The notes under the pieces were generated by a model, which was not told the DNA's origin, searched no databases, and saw only the letters and a list, made by a program, of their open reading frames with translations. Below are positions 45,374 to 56,560 of a stretch of 64,000 nucleotides of DNA, in pieces. Made by a program: the position numbers and the translations under genes. The stretch's first letter is position 1, and each line of letters begins with the position of its first letter. The stretch is from Dactylorhiza incarnata (taxonomy: Eukaryota > Streptophyta > Magnoliopsida > Asparagales > Orchidaceae): contig JAWHQI010000016.1 in the NCBI GenBank assembly GCA_033032865.1, forward strand, positions 18,897,001 through 18,961,000, in the 5' to 3' direction.

Positions 45374-45960
45374 GCTTTTTCCTAATTCGGAACTGTCCGA
45401 CGAGAGCTTTATTTGACACTAGAGCATCCCACTCCTTTTTGTCTGAGGACTTCATACTGCTTATTGGAGTGCCTTCATTTGTGGTAAAGGACAGACTAGA
45501 TGTCGTGTTGCCAAATGGATGTCGAATGCATGCAGACAGAGTTTGTTGTGTTCAGGTGCGGATATACAGTCAGGAGTTTGACTTGGAAGCGTCGATGCTA
45601 CCGATATCTGAGTTCTATGTGATCTTTGGCATGGACTGGCTTTTGAGGCAGTGTGCATGTATTGATTGCAACTTGAAGGAGGTCACACTAGGGCAGAATA
45701 CTGAATGCGAGAGTACGTTTACCGGTTTGCGAGGATCGAGCAAGATGCTGATATCTGCTCTCCAAGAAGTCAAGGCATCTCAGAAATGCACAGAGTTATT
45801 GTTCACGCTATTGGAGACTTCTGAGCCAAAGCCTAATTTGTGTGACGTTCCCATCGTATCGGAGTATGCAGATGTTTACCCAAAAGATCTTCGTGGGGCT
45901 CCACCTCGGCGAGAGATTGACTTCGCTATTGAGCTGTTGCCATGTGCCAAACCGGTGGCA
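45374..45960 (+). pseudogene. pol: chromovirus aspartic protease region
   Basis: CPTRALFDTRASHSFLSEDF (catalytic DTG/DSG has become DTR at 45415-45423), then VLPNGCRMHADRV and FYVIFGMDWLLRQCACIDC (flap and ILGMDWL-type motif). It leads into DVYPKDLRGAPPRREIDFAIEL at the start of reverse transcriptase. An active protease cannot be made from this copy. Confidence 0.85.
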
Positions 45961-46700
45961 CGCTCACCGTACTGAATTGCGCCAAAGGAGATGGCTGAAT
46001 TGAAAGTTCAGTTATAGGAGTTGCTGGAGCAAGGCTATATACGTCCAAGCTCACCCCCTTGGAGTGCATCGGTCCTTTTTGTGAAGAAGAAGAAGGACGG
46101 AAGCTTGCGTCTATGTATAGGTTACCACGAACTGAACAAGCTGACATAAAAGAATAAGTATCGAATTCCGCGAATCGATGACTTGTTCAATCAACTGGTT
46201 GGATCGACAGTGCACTCGAAGTTGTATTTGAAATTTGGCTACTACCAGTTGCGGATTAGGGAATGTGACATTCCCAAGACGGCGCTTAGTACCCGTTATG
46301 GGCACTTTGAGTTCACAGTGATGTCGTTTGGCTTGATGAATGCGCCATCGGTATTCATGGATCTGATCAACCGAATGTTTCAAGAGTGCCTAGACCGTTT
46401 TGTTATTGTCTTCATAGGAGATATTCTGGTGTACTCTCAGTTGGAAGAAGAGCATTTGATTCACTTGCGCATTGTGTTGGATACCCTGAGGCGCATTCAA
46501 TTGTATGCCACGTTCTTTAAGTGTGAGTTTTGGTTGTCCTTTGTGGCATTCCTAGGTCATGTGGTAAGTGGAGAGGGCATTGCAGTGGATCCTGCGAAGA
46601 TAGTTGTGATACAGTAGTGGCATGTGTTGTCTACCATGGCGGAAGTCCGAAGTTTCTTAGGACTTGCCAGCTATTACAGGCGCTTCGTAGAGAACTTCTA
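45961..46700 (+). pseudogene. pol: chromovirus reverse transcriptase
   Basis: Broken by stops at 45973 (CGA to TGA type), 46015, 46147 and 46615. Recognisable segments: [83 protein letters not shown], and the catalytic box [10 protein letters not shown] (46411-46440), where the usual IDD is IGD, removing one metal-binding Asp. Then [18 protein letters not shown] and SYYRRFVENF. Confidence 0.85.
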
Positions 46701-47120
46701 GAGGATAGCTCTGCCTCTCATGACATTGACTAGGAAATATCAGAAGTTCGTTTGGTCGCCAGTGTGCGCGAGAGCTTTTCAAGAGCTGAAGAGTCGTCTG
46801 ACCACAACACCAATTCTATGTTTGTCATGTGGTACAGAAGGCTTTGAAATCTATAGTGATGCATCAGGGAGTGGCTTAGGCTGTGTTCTTCTTCAGCATG
46901 GTTAGGTTATTGCTTATGGCTCTCGCCAACTGAAAGTGCACGTGAGGAATTATCCGGTCCATGACTTGTAGCTAGCGGCCGTGATATTCTCTCTTAAGCT
47001 TTGACAGAATTATCTGTATAGCGTGAAGATTGACATCTTTACGGACCATAAGAGCCTGAAATATTTAATAGATCAGAAGGAGCTGAATATGTGATAGCGA
47101 AGGTAGATGGAGTTCCTGGG
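46701..47120 (+). pseudogene. pol: chromovirus RNase H
   Basis: FVWSPVCARAFQELKSRLTTTPIL, FEIYSDASGSGLGCVLLQ (first Asp), YPVHDL, IFTDHKSLKY. Stops at 46905, 46968 and 47094. It ends near WMEFLGDYTFKIHYTPGKGNVVTDALS, where the ADALSR tail still has its Asp. Confidence 0.8.
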
Positions 47121-48240
47121 GGACTACACTTTCAAGATTCATTACACTCCCGGGAAGGGGAATGTTGTCACTGATGCTTTGAGTTGGAGGGCTTCTGCAC
47201 AAGTAAACTGGATTTTGATGCATGATGAGCGTCTAATCAGGGACTTGGAGGCCTTAGACATCGTTTGCATTGACAAGAGAACTAGTGCCACAACATGTTT
47301 GAACTGGATGGAGGTACATTTTGACCTTGCGGACAGAGTCCGATTGGCATTGGACCTTGATGAAAGTATGAAATGGTATCTGACAGAGACCATGGATGGG
47401 TCTAATACCGAGATCATAATTGAAGACGGTCTTTTGTGGAAAGACAATCGTCTTTGCGTCCCCAATGTTGGTAAATTTTGGGAGGAGTTGATGCACGAGG
47501 CACACTTTAATAAGTACTCAATCCACCCGGGGAGTACAAATTAAAGATGTACCAGGACTTGAAGAAATTATTCTGGTGGCCGGGTTTAAAGAAAGACATC
47601 GCCTTATACGTAGCCAAGTGTCACACTTGCACGCTCATGAAGGCCGAATGCCAAAAAGCTGGAGGTTTCCTGAAGTCGTTGCCGATTACAGAATGGAAGT
47701 TTGATGACAAATCTATGGATTTCGTGCATGGTTTGCCGAGATCGCAGTCCGGGAATGATGCCATTTGGGTGATTGTGGACCGATTGACGAAAGTCGAACA
47801 CTTCATTCCCAACTGACGGGATGATTCAGTGGAAACGTTTGCAAAGTTGTATGTTGATAGCATAGTACGATTGCACAGTGCGCCCTGTAGCATCGTAAGT
47901 GACCGAGATGGGCGCTTCACTTCAAATGATTGGAGTCTAATCCACCAACTATTAGGTACCAAGCTGAAGTTTAGCACTGCCTTCTATCCTCAAACAGATG
48001 GGCACACTAAACAGACCAACAAGATTTTGGAAGATATGCTCTGAATGTGCGCCTTAGATTTTGGCAAGAGATGGGAGGATCATCTCTTTATGATCGAGTT
48101 CGCTTATAACAACACCTATCAAACAAGCTTACAAATGGCGCCCTTTGAAGCACTTTATGGTAAAAAGTGTCGTACTCCTTTGGCCTGGATGGAGACGGGC
48201 GAGAGCAAGCTGTTTAAGCGAAAGGAAGTCTAAGATGCTA
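47121..48240 (+). pseudogene. pol: chromovirus integrase
   Basis: HHCC-type zinc region (EAHFNKYSIHPGSTN ... CHTCTLMKAECQ), then the core with WKFDDKSMDFVHGLP and VIVDRLTKVEHF (Asp), SDRDGRFTSNDW (Asp), and PQTDGHTKQTNKILEDML, where the Glu of the usual QTERTNQ motif is not preserved. Stops at 47542, 47814 and 48042 separate open stretches. Confidence 0.85.
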
Positions 48241-48751
48241 TTTCGACTATTCAGACAATCTGGGAGAGGTTGTTGATTGTACAACATAGGCAAGCAAAGT
48301 ACTATAATGCCAGACACAGAAACATCGAGTTTGCCATGGGCAACTGGGTTTATCTCAAAACTAAAACTTTCATGGGTGTGTCAAGGATTCGACGCTTGAA
48401 AAATCCAAGTCCCAGATACCTTGGACCGTTTGAGGTACTAGAATGTGTTGGTGAGGCTTCCTATCGACTCGCTCTTTCGACAGAGTTTAGTAGTTTGCAT
48501 TATGTATCTCCGTGTTGAGGAAGGTTGTGCAAGAGCCTGCTCAAATGCTTGTGGATAATGTTCAAATGCTGATCAAAAGTGGGCTAATGACAAGGGTCAA
48601 GCCCATTCAGATTGAAGATACTGAAATCAAGCAATTACAGAACAAATCGATTAGAATGGTCGAAGTCTGTTGGGACAATTGCGGGCGTGAGGAGATTTTT
48701 TGGGAGCGAGATCAGACCATGCTTGAGGAGTTCCCTGAGTTGTTCTATTAA
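48241..48751 (+). pseudogene. pol: integrase C-terminus with chromodomain-like tail
   Basis: QAKYYNARHRNIEFAMGNWVYLKT (GPY/F region), SPRYLGPFEVLECVGEASYRLAL, then, after a frame change near 48515, PIQIEDTEIKQLQNKSIRMVEVCWDNCGREEIFWE ... MLEEFPELF, which matches the C-terminal chromodomain of Tekay/Del chromoviruses (EVLWRNH...EATWE pattern). This domain directs integration to heterochromatin. Confidence 0.75.
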
Positions 48752-48821
48752 GGTACAAAGTTAACTTTTGTATCTTTGTAGTTATTTGCACCATAGAATT
48801 TCGGGACAAAATTCTTTTTAA

Positions 48822-48853
<32 letters not shown>
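48822..48853 (+). promoter_or_regulatory. polypurine tract expanded to a poly-G run
   Basis: About 30 consecutive G directly before the 3' LTR. The PPT position is certain, but the run length may be affected by slippage or assembly. Confidence 0.75.
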
Positions 48854-48854
<1 letters not shown>

Positions 48855-50733
48855 GTAAGACACCAGTGTTCAGGTGCAAAGAGTTTAAGAAGTTCTAAGC
48901 AAAAGAGCTAGCGCCAGTGCTAGGGTTAGCATCAGCGGTAGCTTGTATTATCGAAATGTTGTGTATCGTCGAAGGGACTTGTGCGAATCATCGAAAGCAT
49001 CAAGACGAATCATCGAGTGCTAGCACCAGCGGTAGTGCTAGCGCCGATGGTAACTCTCTCGACAAATTTATGTCCCGACGAATGTATTCCGACAAATCGT
49101 GTCGAGCACTCGTAAATTTGATTCGTCGAGAGCTAGCGTAAGTGGTAGCGGTAGAGCTAGCGCTGGCGGTAGCATTCTCGACGAATCCTTAAGCGGCTGT
49201 GGATATGTTCGGCCTTACCGCCTTTGGGCTAGCGCCTGCGTTAGTAGGTAGCGCCGGGTGATAGCGTTTTTATATATAAAGCGTCCAAAACATGTATTTT
49301 CTTTAGTTTCTCTCTGGACCTCTCTCCTATGGCAAGGGCAGAAGTCGGGAAGCAGAGGAAGGATCCGTTTGGCTAGTCAAGTCCAAGGTAGAAGGTCTCT
49401 TGCGTGCTTGTGCCATCTTCGACTCCGTGGAGAGGAATCCTGGTCCGATGGCACCGAAATGAGCATCAAGGGTAACGATTCTCCTCCTTAATCTCTGGAC
49501 ATGCTAGTCCTTTGATTTGTGCATAGTAGTAGGAATATTTCCACTAATTAGTGGATAGATTTCTTCCGACGGGTCGATATGGATTATCCCCGTACAAATT
49601 GCATATAGAGTCCAGATCGTTGTTCGGACATTGGCATACTGTGTGAAGCCCATCTGGACAGGTTTGTCTGGATTGGTGATGTTGATATTGCTATATTGCA
49701 CTCCGGAGAAGACTCCGAGTATGTATGCTTGTTTTTGGGTTCTAAGTGTTGTGATGTGCTGCAGGGAGTCCTGGTGGTTACCTTCAGGAAATACTCGAAA
49801 GAGCTGTCAGAATTGAGTTCTGTTAGCTAGCGTCGATGCTAGTGCTAGTGATATGATATCAAGTGGTGTACTATGTTGATGACCCAGAGGAGGTCGTCTA
49901 TGTGATCGGGCTGAGGTGAAATTTTACCCGCATCATTCTACGATGATTGAGTCAGGAATAGCTGGATCTGAAACCATCCGTAGTGGTCGGTGCGAGGGGG
50001 CCCCTTGGTACGCCATCCTATGGAGAATTGTCGGAACTTAGTGTGTACGACAAAGAGTGCCAGAACTTCGTGTGTACGACCTAGCTCAAATGACCATCTA
50101 AATTGTAAAAGGACTTGTGGATGGAGTGTGCCTTGAGAGCACGATACATGTGGCCTAGAGTCAACGTATGTGGTGATTGTTTCTATTCGGTGCTTAGACG
50201 CACCTGTGAAATATATGATGTTATTGCTTGCTTGCAGGGAAGGAGCACCACCGCCCCGAGCATGGGGTGGGGTCATTATATTTTTGGTCAGCTAAAACTG
50301 ACCGGTTACCTATTTTCCCACTGCTTAGTGGATTGTGCATTACTGGTCCTGGCGAGACGAGCGGGAAATAGCGGCCTGGGACCCTAGCTGCTGCGCTTTG
50401 CTGGCCCTCGAAGGTCCAAGTGTTTCATATGTTTTTACTTCATGTATTGCCGGCCTGGGTGTCGATGTTTGTAAAGCATGTAATAAGAGAAATACAGTTT
50501 GATGTATTGCCTTAGTGTCAAACCTTTGTATATATATTTGTCATTCATGTCCTTTGTTGTGGACATGTTCTCTGGTTGAAGATGTAATTAATATATGCTT
50601 CCACTTATGTGTAACCTTTGAGATGTTGTTGGTTGGGTAACTGAATAATAACCCTCTTGCCTGTTCGCTTTATATGGCGTGGGGTCCCGGCAGGACCTAT
50701 TGTTATATACTGTGCAATGGGTGGGGTGTTATA
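48854..50733 (+). repeat. 3' LTR of the chromovirus
   Basis: TGTAAGACACC ... GGGGTGTTATA, 1880 bp. The U3 end carries GCTAGCGC/GCGGTAGC and TCGACGAAT words (48900-49260), followed by TATATAAA at 49271. Its last 575 bp match the 5' LTR remnant. Confidence 0.9.
49271..49280 (+). promoter_or_regulatory. TATA box of the chromovirus LTR
   Basis: TATATATAAA, directly after the GC-rich word cluster, at a plausible U3/R position. Confidence 0.6.
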
Positions 50734-50761
50734 GGGGGTGGCCTAGGACCCTGCCTCCACC

Positions 50762-51025
50762 CTAACTGGTGAGGTCTTCCTTGGCCCCCTTAGAAATTAC
50801 CCTCTCCTGGGGTGAAGCCTCTTCCCGGACCATGCGCGCCTCCTCCCTATTGTCTCCACCCCAACTCTGGGGCTCTCTGCTCCTCTCTCCTCCTAACCTC
50901 CTGTTGCTAACCTCCGACTCACTCAGCTTTGCCAACCTTCTTGTGAACTCCAGGTTGGCTGCCTCCCACTCGATCTCCCCGGCGCCCTTTCCATCAACTC
51001 TTCGAAGGATACTGGGGCCTTCCAC
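50762..51025 (-). pseudogene. possible Tat-like gag fragment
   Basis: An 87-codon charged frame (MEGPSILRRVDGKGAGEIEWEAANLEFTRRLAKL) in GC-richer DNA right of the chromovirus 3' LTR. Highly charged helical N-termini are usual in Tat-type gag, and the position and strand would fit the element seen at 36036-36957. Similarity was not demonstrable by eye. Confidence 0.35.
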
Positions 51026-51037
51026 TTTAGACTCATA

Positions 51038-52258
51038 TGTTGGAACTTATGTTCCACATCTCTTAGTATGAGAATAACAAATCACACTATGTATTTGATC
51101 TTGCTTCTGTTTATAGTATGTAGGTACTATAGTTAAATAACCCTATGAACAGGATGCTGATTAATCATGATTCTCTGGAAAGAGAGTTAACGCCCCGCGT
51201 TAAGTAGCTAACGCCCCGCGTTAAGTAGCTAACACCCCGTGTTAGTAGTTAACGCTCCGCGTTAATTTCCGTCGAGAAGGAATCCGTCGAGATGAAATGT
51301 CGTTGAGAAGGAGTCTGTCGAGAAGCCAGAGACAGCGCTAGTGTTGACTCTTAACTCCCGCATTGAGTCCACGAATCTGCCACGATCCCGACAGTTGCAC
51401 GATCTCATCCATGACAATGCACGTTCACTAACGCTGGCATTAACTATTAACGCCACGCGTTAGCTCCCATGTCTATTTAAAGACCTGATTTCGTTGCTCA
51501 AAATGACATGCATCCAAGCCTTCATTCCCGACTTTTGAGAGAGTATTTCATCCCGAATTCAAAAGAGTACTCCCATTACCACCATTGAAGAATAAGAGTG
51601 AGAAGGAGATTTCAATGGCAAATTTGAAGAAGGACGCTCTCTTCAACTCTGACATGGTCATTGCGTATCTTCAACATCTCCTTCAGCACTCTTAAATATA
51701 GGGAGTCTTTTGTTCTGATTTAAATTTATCTTTTCATATTTTCTTGTAACGGTAGTGAAATCACTGCCTTGCGTGTGGCGGCTAGGCCAGGTTCAATTTA
51801 TGGGGAATTTTGCTGCCTTGTGTATGGAGACTAGGTCTAGGGTAGATCTAGGGGGTGGCTAGAAGCCTTATCTGGGGATAGATAGGCTATAACCAACCGG
51901 TCCTTGGGAGAAGGACCAGTGATGGAACAAAAAAGTGAATTTTATCCTGTCGCCTTTATTTTAATCGTTATTGAAATTATATGTTTGTAATCATCTTTTT
52001 GAAATATATAATATTCATTTTTATCTCTGATTGTCTGAAAGTGTATTTCATTTAAGATTGTGCAAGTAAAATCACTTTGAATATTTCTGCAAAAATATTT
52101 TCTGGAGAGATAATGCCCGATGTTAACTATCTAACGCCAGGCGTTAGCGACAGAACCAAAAAGGTTTTCTGTTATTTTAAAATCTGTCAGTTTATCTCAA
52201 AAATAGTAAACCCCTTATTCACCCCCCCCCCCCTCTAAGGGCGCCATCAGATCTAACA
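51038..52258 (+). repeat. 5' LTR of copia A
   Basis: TGTTGGAACTTATG ... GATCTAACA, 1221 bp. The middle has four TAACGCCCCGCGTTAAG-type words (51187-51262) and GTCGAGAAGGA words. GTTAACTATCTAACGCCAGG-type text recurs near the 3' end (52118-52140). The CCCCTCTAAGGGCGCC block at 52221-52245 is the family's LTR end. Confidence 0.9.
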
Positions 52259-52260
52259 CT

Positions 52261-52272
52261 TGGTATCAGAGA
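52261..52272 (+). promoter_or_regulatory. primer-binding site of copia A
   Basis: TGGTATCAGAGAG two bases after the LTR. Confidence 0.85.
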
Positions 52273-52286
52273 GAGGTTATTCCAAA

Positions 52287-54250
52287 ATGGTTTCACAACC
52301 GAAAATAATGGCGCATCATGATCAGGCTTTCGTTGAGGGTCAAGGAATTAGTAGACCTCCACTATTTACCAGCGCTGATTATAACTATTGGAAAACAAGA
52401 ATGCATTTTTTTCTTAATTGCTTTAGATAATGATGTGTGGGGTATGGTAGAACAAAGTTACTCTCCACCAATAATTGTTGTTGGAGAAATTACTATGGAA
52501 AAACCAAGAGACAGATGTGATGATAATGACAAGTTAAGATGCAAAAATAACGCTAAAGCTATGAATGCTTTATTTTGTGATTTGGATAAAACAGAATTTA
52601 ATAGAACTCGTGCTTGCGAAACTGCTTATGATATATGGAATTTATTAGAACTCACTCATGAAGGTACTTTGCAGGTCATGATTCAAAGCTTTTCCAACTT
52701 GAATCCGAATATGAGAAATTTTGGATGGAGGCGGATGAAGACATTGATTTAATGTACACAAGATTTAACAAGATCGTCAACGACTCAAAAATACTTGGAA
52801 AAGTATTCTCCAACGGCGACTTGGTGAGAACAATTCTACGGTCTCTCCCACTAAAGTTCAATCCAAAGTGACAGCTATCTCGGAGTTGCACGATTTAAAG
52901 AAGCTCTGAATTGAGAGCCTTATTGGGAACCTCAAGACCCATGAGGTTGAACTCAAGATTCAACAACAAGAGTTCAACATGGAACCAAAGAAGAAGCCCT
53001 TATCATTGAAGTCGAAGAAGGAAGTTGACGGAGATGATGATGAAGAGGACAAGGAGAGCCTTTTTATGAAGAAGTTCAAAAGGTTAATGAAGAATTCGGA
53101 GAGAAGAAACACCTTCCGGAAATATTTCATCAAGAAGGGATCTTCATCGAAGAAAGGAAGAGGTAGCGACGAGGACGATGATGAGATACCACCATCAGAG
53201 TGCTATCATTGTAGAAAGACTAGATACATCCGGAGCCAATGCCCAAAATATCTGAAAGAGCGTAAAGAAAAATGACATATGGGAAAAGAGAAGGTCCTAA
53301 AAGAGGCTACATGGGATGACTCCTCCTCCGAGTATTCAAGCAGCTCATCCACTAGCAATGAAGAAGAGGCAAATATGTGCCTTACGGGAAAAAGTAACAA
53401 GACATTCGAGGATGAAAGCAGTGTCCAAAGCGACACTGAGGTAACTCTCCCTACTTCTTATGATAATTTATATATTGAGTATTTACAAACATGTAAATTT
53501 TTTGATAAAAGTTTAAAAGATTATTGATCTTCTAAATTCTGAAAATAAACTTTTGTTAAAAGAAAATAAAAAATTATCTAAACAATTAGGAAAAGAAAAG
53601 GTATCTTGCCAAGAGTGCAATCACTCCTTGGCAAGAGTGAAAGAACTTGAAGAAGCTCTTTTTAAGTCCCACTCCAATATTGAAATTCTTACTAAGGAGA
53701 AGGGAGATTTAGAAAGAACTTTAAAAACCTCTCTTTCTCAAATTGAAGAAGGAAAGAAGAGTTTTGCGAGTAGGGTCGTTATGTTGGTAACGGAAAACAC
53801 CGCTCTCAAAGCTCGTATTCATGATTTAAATGTAGTTATTAAGAAGTTTGGAGTTGGGCAAAGATCTCTGGACATGATCTTGGCCAACCAATGCCATGGA
53901 AGTGCTAAATATGGCCTTGGATATGGTTCTGGAAGCTATCGCCAGGCGTTAACTCCTAACGCCAGCGTTAGCTATAATTCCAGAAACATTAATTCTGTTA
54001 ATAATAAATTCAAAAATTCAAATGTTACCACATTTTCCAGCAAGAGTTTATCCAAAACTCCAAAAAGGGTCTCATACCCTTTTATATCGTGTACCAAATG
54101 TCATTTATTTGAACACACCTCAAACTCTTGTAGGAAAAAGGGCCGTAGTGTTATAAAGAAAATCTGGGTGCCTAAGGTTTCCACCTATTCTATGGGAGGA
54201 ACCTCTTGGGTATCCGGATCTTTACTCTCATCTCCTTTTTTGGTATGTTG
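52287..54250 (+). pseudogene. gag: copia A gag
   Basis: Starts MVSQPKIMAHHD at 52287. GQGISRPPLFTSADYNYWKTRM is followed by a frameshift near 52415, then DNDVWGMVEQ, MEKPRDRCDD, ETAYDIWNLLELTHEG and more frame changes (near 52680 and 52870). A Lys/Asp/Glu-rich segment leads to a knuckle CYHCRKTRYIRSQC (53201-53242) whose zinc-binding His is Tyr. A long coiled-coil-like tail follows (LLKENKKLSKQLGKEK, ERTLKTSLSQIEEGKK), with the palindromic words GGCGTTAACTCC and AACGCCAGCGTTAGC inside the coding text at 53945-53971. SIRE-type gags are unusually long, which fits. Confidence 0.85.
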
Positions 54251-55311
54251 GTTGGCTAAGGACAAAAAGGATATGTGGTATTTGGACTCAGGATGCTCCA
54301 AACACATGATGGGAAACAAAGCAAAGTTCCATAGCCTTGAGATGAAGAAAGGAGGGATGGTGATATTTGGTAACAACGGAAAAGGAAGGAGCATGGGCAT
54401 CGGCATAGTGGGTAACGATTCTTTTTCAATCTCAAATGTTTTATTTGTAGATGGCTTGAAACATAATTTAATTTCAATTAGTCAATTATGTGATATAGGC
54501 TTAAATGTATTATTTGAATCATCTACAAATCTTTGCAAAATTATAAATTTAAAAATAAATGATGTCGTACTCACAGCACCTAGAATGCATAATGTTTATA
54601 TGATTACTTTTAATGATCTTTCAAATTCTTCTTTAAAATGTTTATTTCTAAAAATGATGAATTAGAACTTTGGCATAGACGTCTCCGTCACTCTAGCACC
54701 AAACTTATTTTGAAATTATCAAAAGATAAATTAATTAAAGGTTTACTTATGCTTAATGGTAATTTATCTTCTCTTTGTACGCCTTGCCAAAAAGGAAAGT
54801 TTTCAAAAAATTCGTTTAAAAGCAAAAATGTAATTTCAACTTCTAGACCACTTCAATTAATTCATATGGATCTATTTTGACCGGTTAGCACTTCAAGACT
54901 AGGTGGTAGAAAATATACTTTTGTAATAATTGATGATTATTCTAGATTTTGTTGGGCTTTATTTTTATCTTCCAAATCCGATGCATTTCTTGAATTAACT
55001 AAACTATGCATTCGTATTCAAAATGAACTTGATTTAAAAATTAAATGCATACGTTCGGATCATGGAGGAGAATTTGAAAATGATAATTTTTCTTCTTTTT
55101 GTGATGATTTAGGAATTTAACATGAAATTTTCGCTCCTCGCACCACCACAACAAAATGGTGTAGTGCAGAGGAAAAATAGAACCCTTCAAGAGCTAGCAC
55201 GCACTATGCTTTGTGAATATGGGTTGCCTAAATCATTTTAGGCCGAAGCGGTTAATACTTCATATTATATCATTAATCATGTCATGCTTCAACCTATTTT
55301 AAAATTGACAC
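54251..55311 (+). pseudogene. pol: copia A protease and integrase, truncated
   Basis: MWYLDSGCSKHMMGNKAKF (protease), LKHNLISISQLCDIGLNVLFE, a frame change near 54645, ELWHRRLRHSSTKLILKLS ... CTPCQKGKFSKNSF (pre-integrase), MDLF, then a TGA at 54878, YTFVIIDDYSRFCWALF and IRSDHGGEFENDNF (two Asp residues). Later text is shifted (PRTTTTKW for PRTPQQNG), and the sequence ends at 55311 where copia B begins. Confidence 0.85.
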
Positions 55312-56511
55312 TTTTGGAACATGGTTTTCCGCATCCCCTTGATTTGAGAATAACAAATACTACTTGTATTTGATCTTGCTTGCCTTTGTGTTTTTTTAGC
55401 ATGCAGGTTTTGAACATGTATGACACTAGGTTGCTGCTCCATTGGTCTGGAACTGTCCACATGCTTAAATGAATATATTCTAACGGCAGGGGTTATGCTT
55501 AACGTTGGGCGTTGGCGTTCGACGGGATGGTCTGTCGTTCGACGGGATGGTCTGTCGATCGAAGGGATGGTCTGCCGTTCGATGGGAAGGTCTGTCGATC
55601 GACTGGGTGACTTAACGCTGGGCGTTAACACTCGATGATTATGGCAAGAGGGGAAGCAACCGTGATTGAAGGGGCACTTTAGGAATGATTCGACCTAACG
55701 CCAGCGTTAGCCTCAACGCCAGCGTTAGGGTTGCCTAAAACGAAAGATTCCTAAAGTGCAGAATCTCATTCCTGTTTTGAAGATCAGAGACATCAAAACA
55801 TTTCCAAGCTGGGTCAACGCCAGGCATTAGCATCAATGCCGGCGTTAGCCTCCTAGCCTATAAATAGATGGAATTCGTCTTCCCCTACTACTGACTTTGG
55901 AGAGCCATATTCCAGCACTTGATAATCCCTGCAAGGGCCGTATTTCCAGACCATCTTCTCCCACACAAGTTCCAACAAAAAGAATTCAAGGAGAGCCGGA
56001 TCAACACTTATGCAACGTGAAGGATGCACGCTTCGACTTCAAGAACATCCAGTGATCCTTCACCTTCTCCAGAATTCTTTATATGGAGTTTTACAATATT
56101 TTGTATTTTCTTTTGTAACTCTTTTTATTACCATCGTGGAGGGAATTCGCCTCGTGGTGGCGACTAGGTCTAGGGGGTAGATCTAGGGGGTGCTCGAGGC
56201 CTTTTCTGGGGATAGAAAGGCTAGAGCGGCTTGATGCCATATCCGGGGGAGGATAGGCTAAAGCCACCGATTCGTGGGGATACGAGTCGGGATAGAAAAC
56301 AAAAAATATTTTTATATTTATCGTCCACGATTTCTAGCGTCATAAGAAATCAAGTTTTGTAATTTCATATCTCAAGGTTAATAAAATCATGTTTCTCTTT
56401 TATATTACTTGATTTCTTCTTTTCTAATTACAAATGTTTTAAGATAAAGTAAAAGTTTCTAAAACCCTTATTCACCCCCCCCCCCCTCTAAGGGCGCCTC
56501 ACGATCCAACA
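55312..56511 (+). repeat. 5' LTR of copia B
   Basis: TTTTGGAACATGG (first G lost) ... CACGATCCAACA, 1200 bp. Aligns at both ends with copia A's LTR. It contains five GACGGGATGGTCTG-type words (55515-55600) and AACGCCAGCGTTAG palindromes (55695-55730, 55815-55850). Confidence 0.9.
55859..55866 (+). promoter_or_regulatory. TATA box of copia B LTR
   Basis: TATAAATA immediately after the palindromic words. Confidence 0.65.
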
Positions 56512-56513
56512 AG

Positions 56514-56528
56514 TGGTATCAGAGCGAG
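56514..56528 (+). promoter_or_regulatory. primer-binding site of copia B
   Basis: TGGTATCAGAGCGAG two bases after the LTR, a full match to the tRNA-iMet end. Confidence 0.9.
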
Positions 56529-56560
56529 GTTATTCCAAAACGGTCTAACAACCGGGAATA

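Larger units (their letters stand above)
36958..50733 (+). mobile_element. Tekay/Del-type chromovirus (Ty3/gypsy), split by a copia insertion
   Basis: 5' LTR remnant 36958-37537, PBS 37541, gag, protease, reverse transcriptase, RNase H, integrase, chromodomain-like C-terminus, PPT and 3' LTR 48854-50733, in gypsy order. The 5' LTR keeps only its last ~580 bp, so no TSD can be tested. A 6.4-kb copia element sits in gag at 38126-44513. Many stops and active-site changes show the copy is dead. Solo LTRs at 19979 and 23053 belong to the same LTR family. Confidence 0.85.
51038..55311 (+). mobile_element. SIRE-like copia A, truncated in integrase
   Basis: 5' LTR, PBS, gag, protease and two thirds of integrase, interrupted at 55312 by the LTR of copia B. 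The rest may follow beyond the window. Gag and pol are clearly homologous to copia B (same gag opening, same DSGCSKHM-type protease, same integrase wording) but it is an independent insertion. Several frameshifts. Confidence 0.85.

Noticed and set aside
48822..48853. G-quadruplex regulatory element
   Set aside because: A pure G run at the PPT position; it may well be replication or assembly slippage, so no separate function is claimed.
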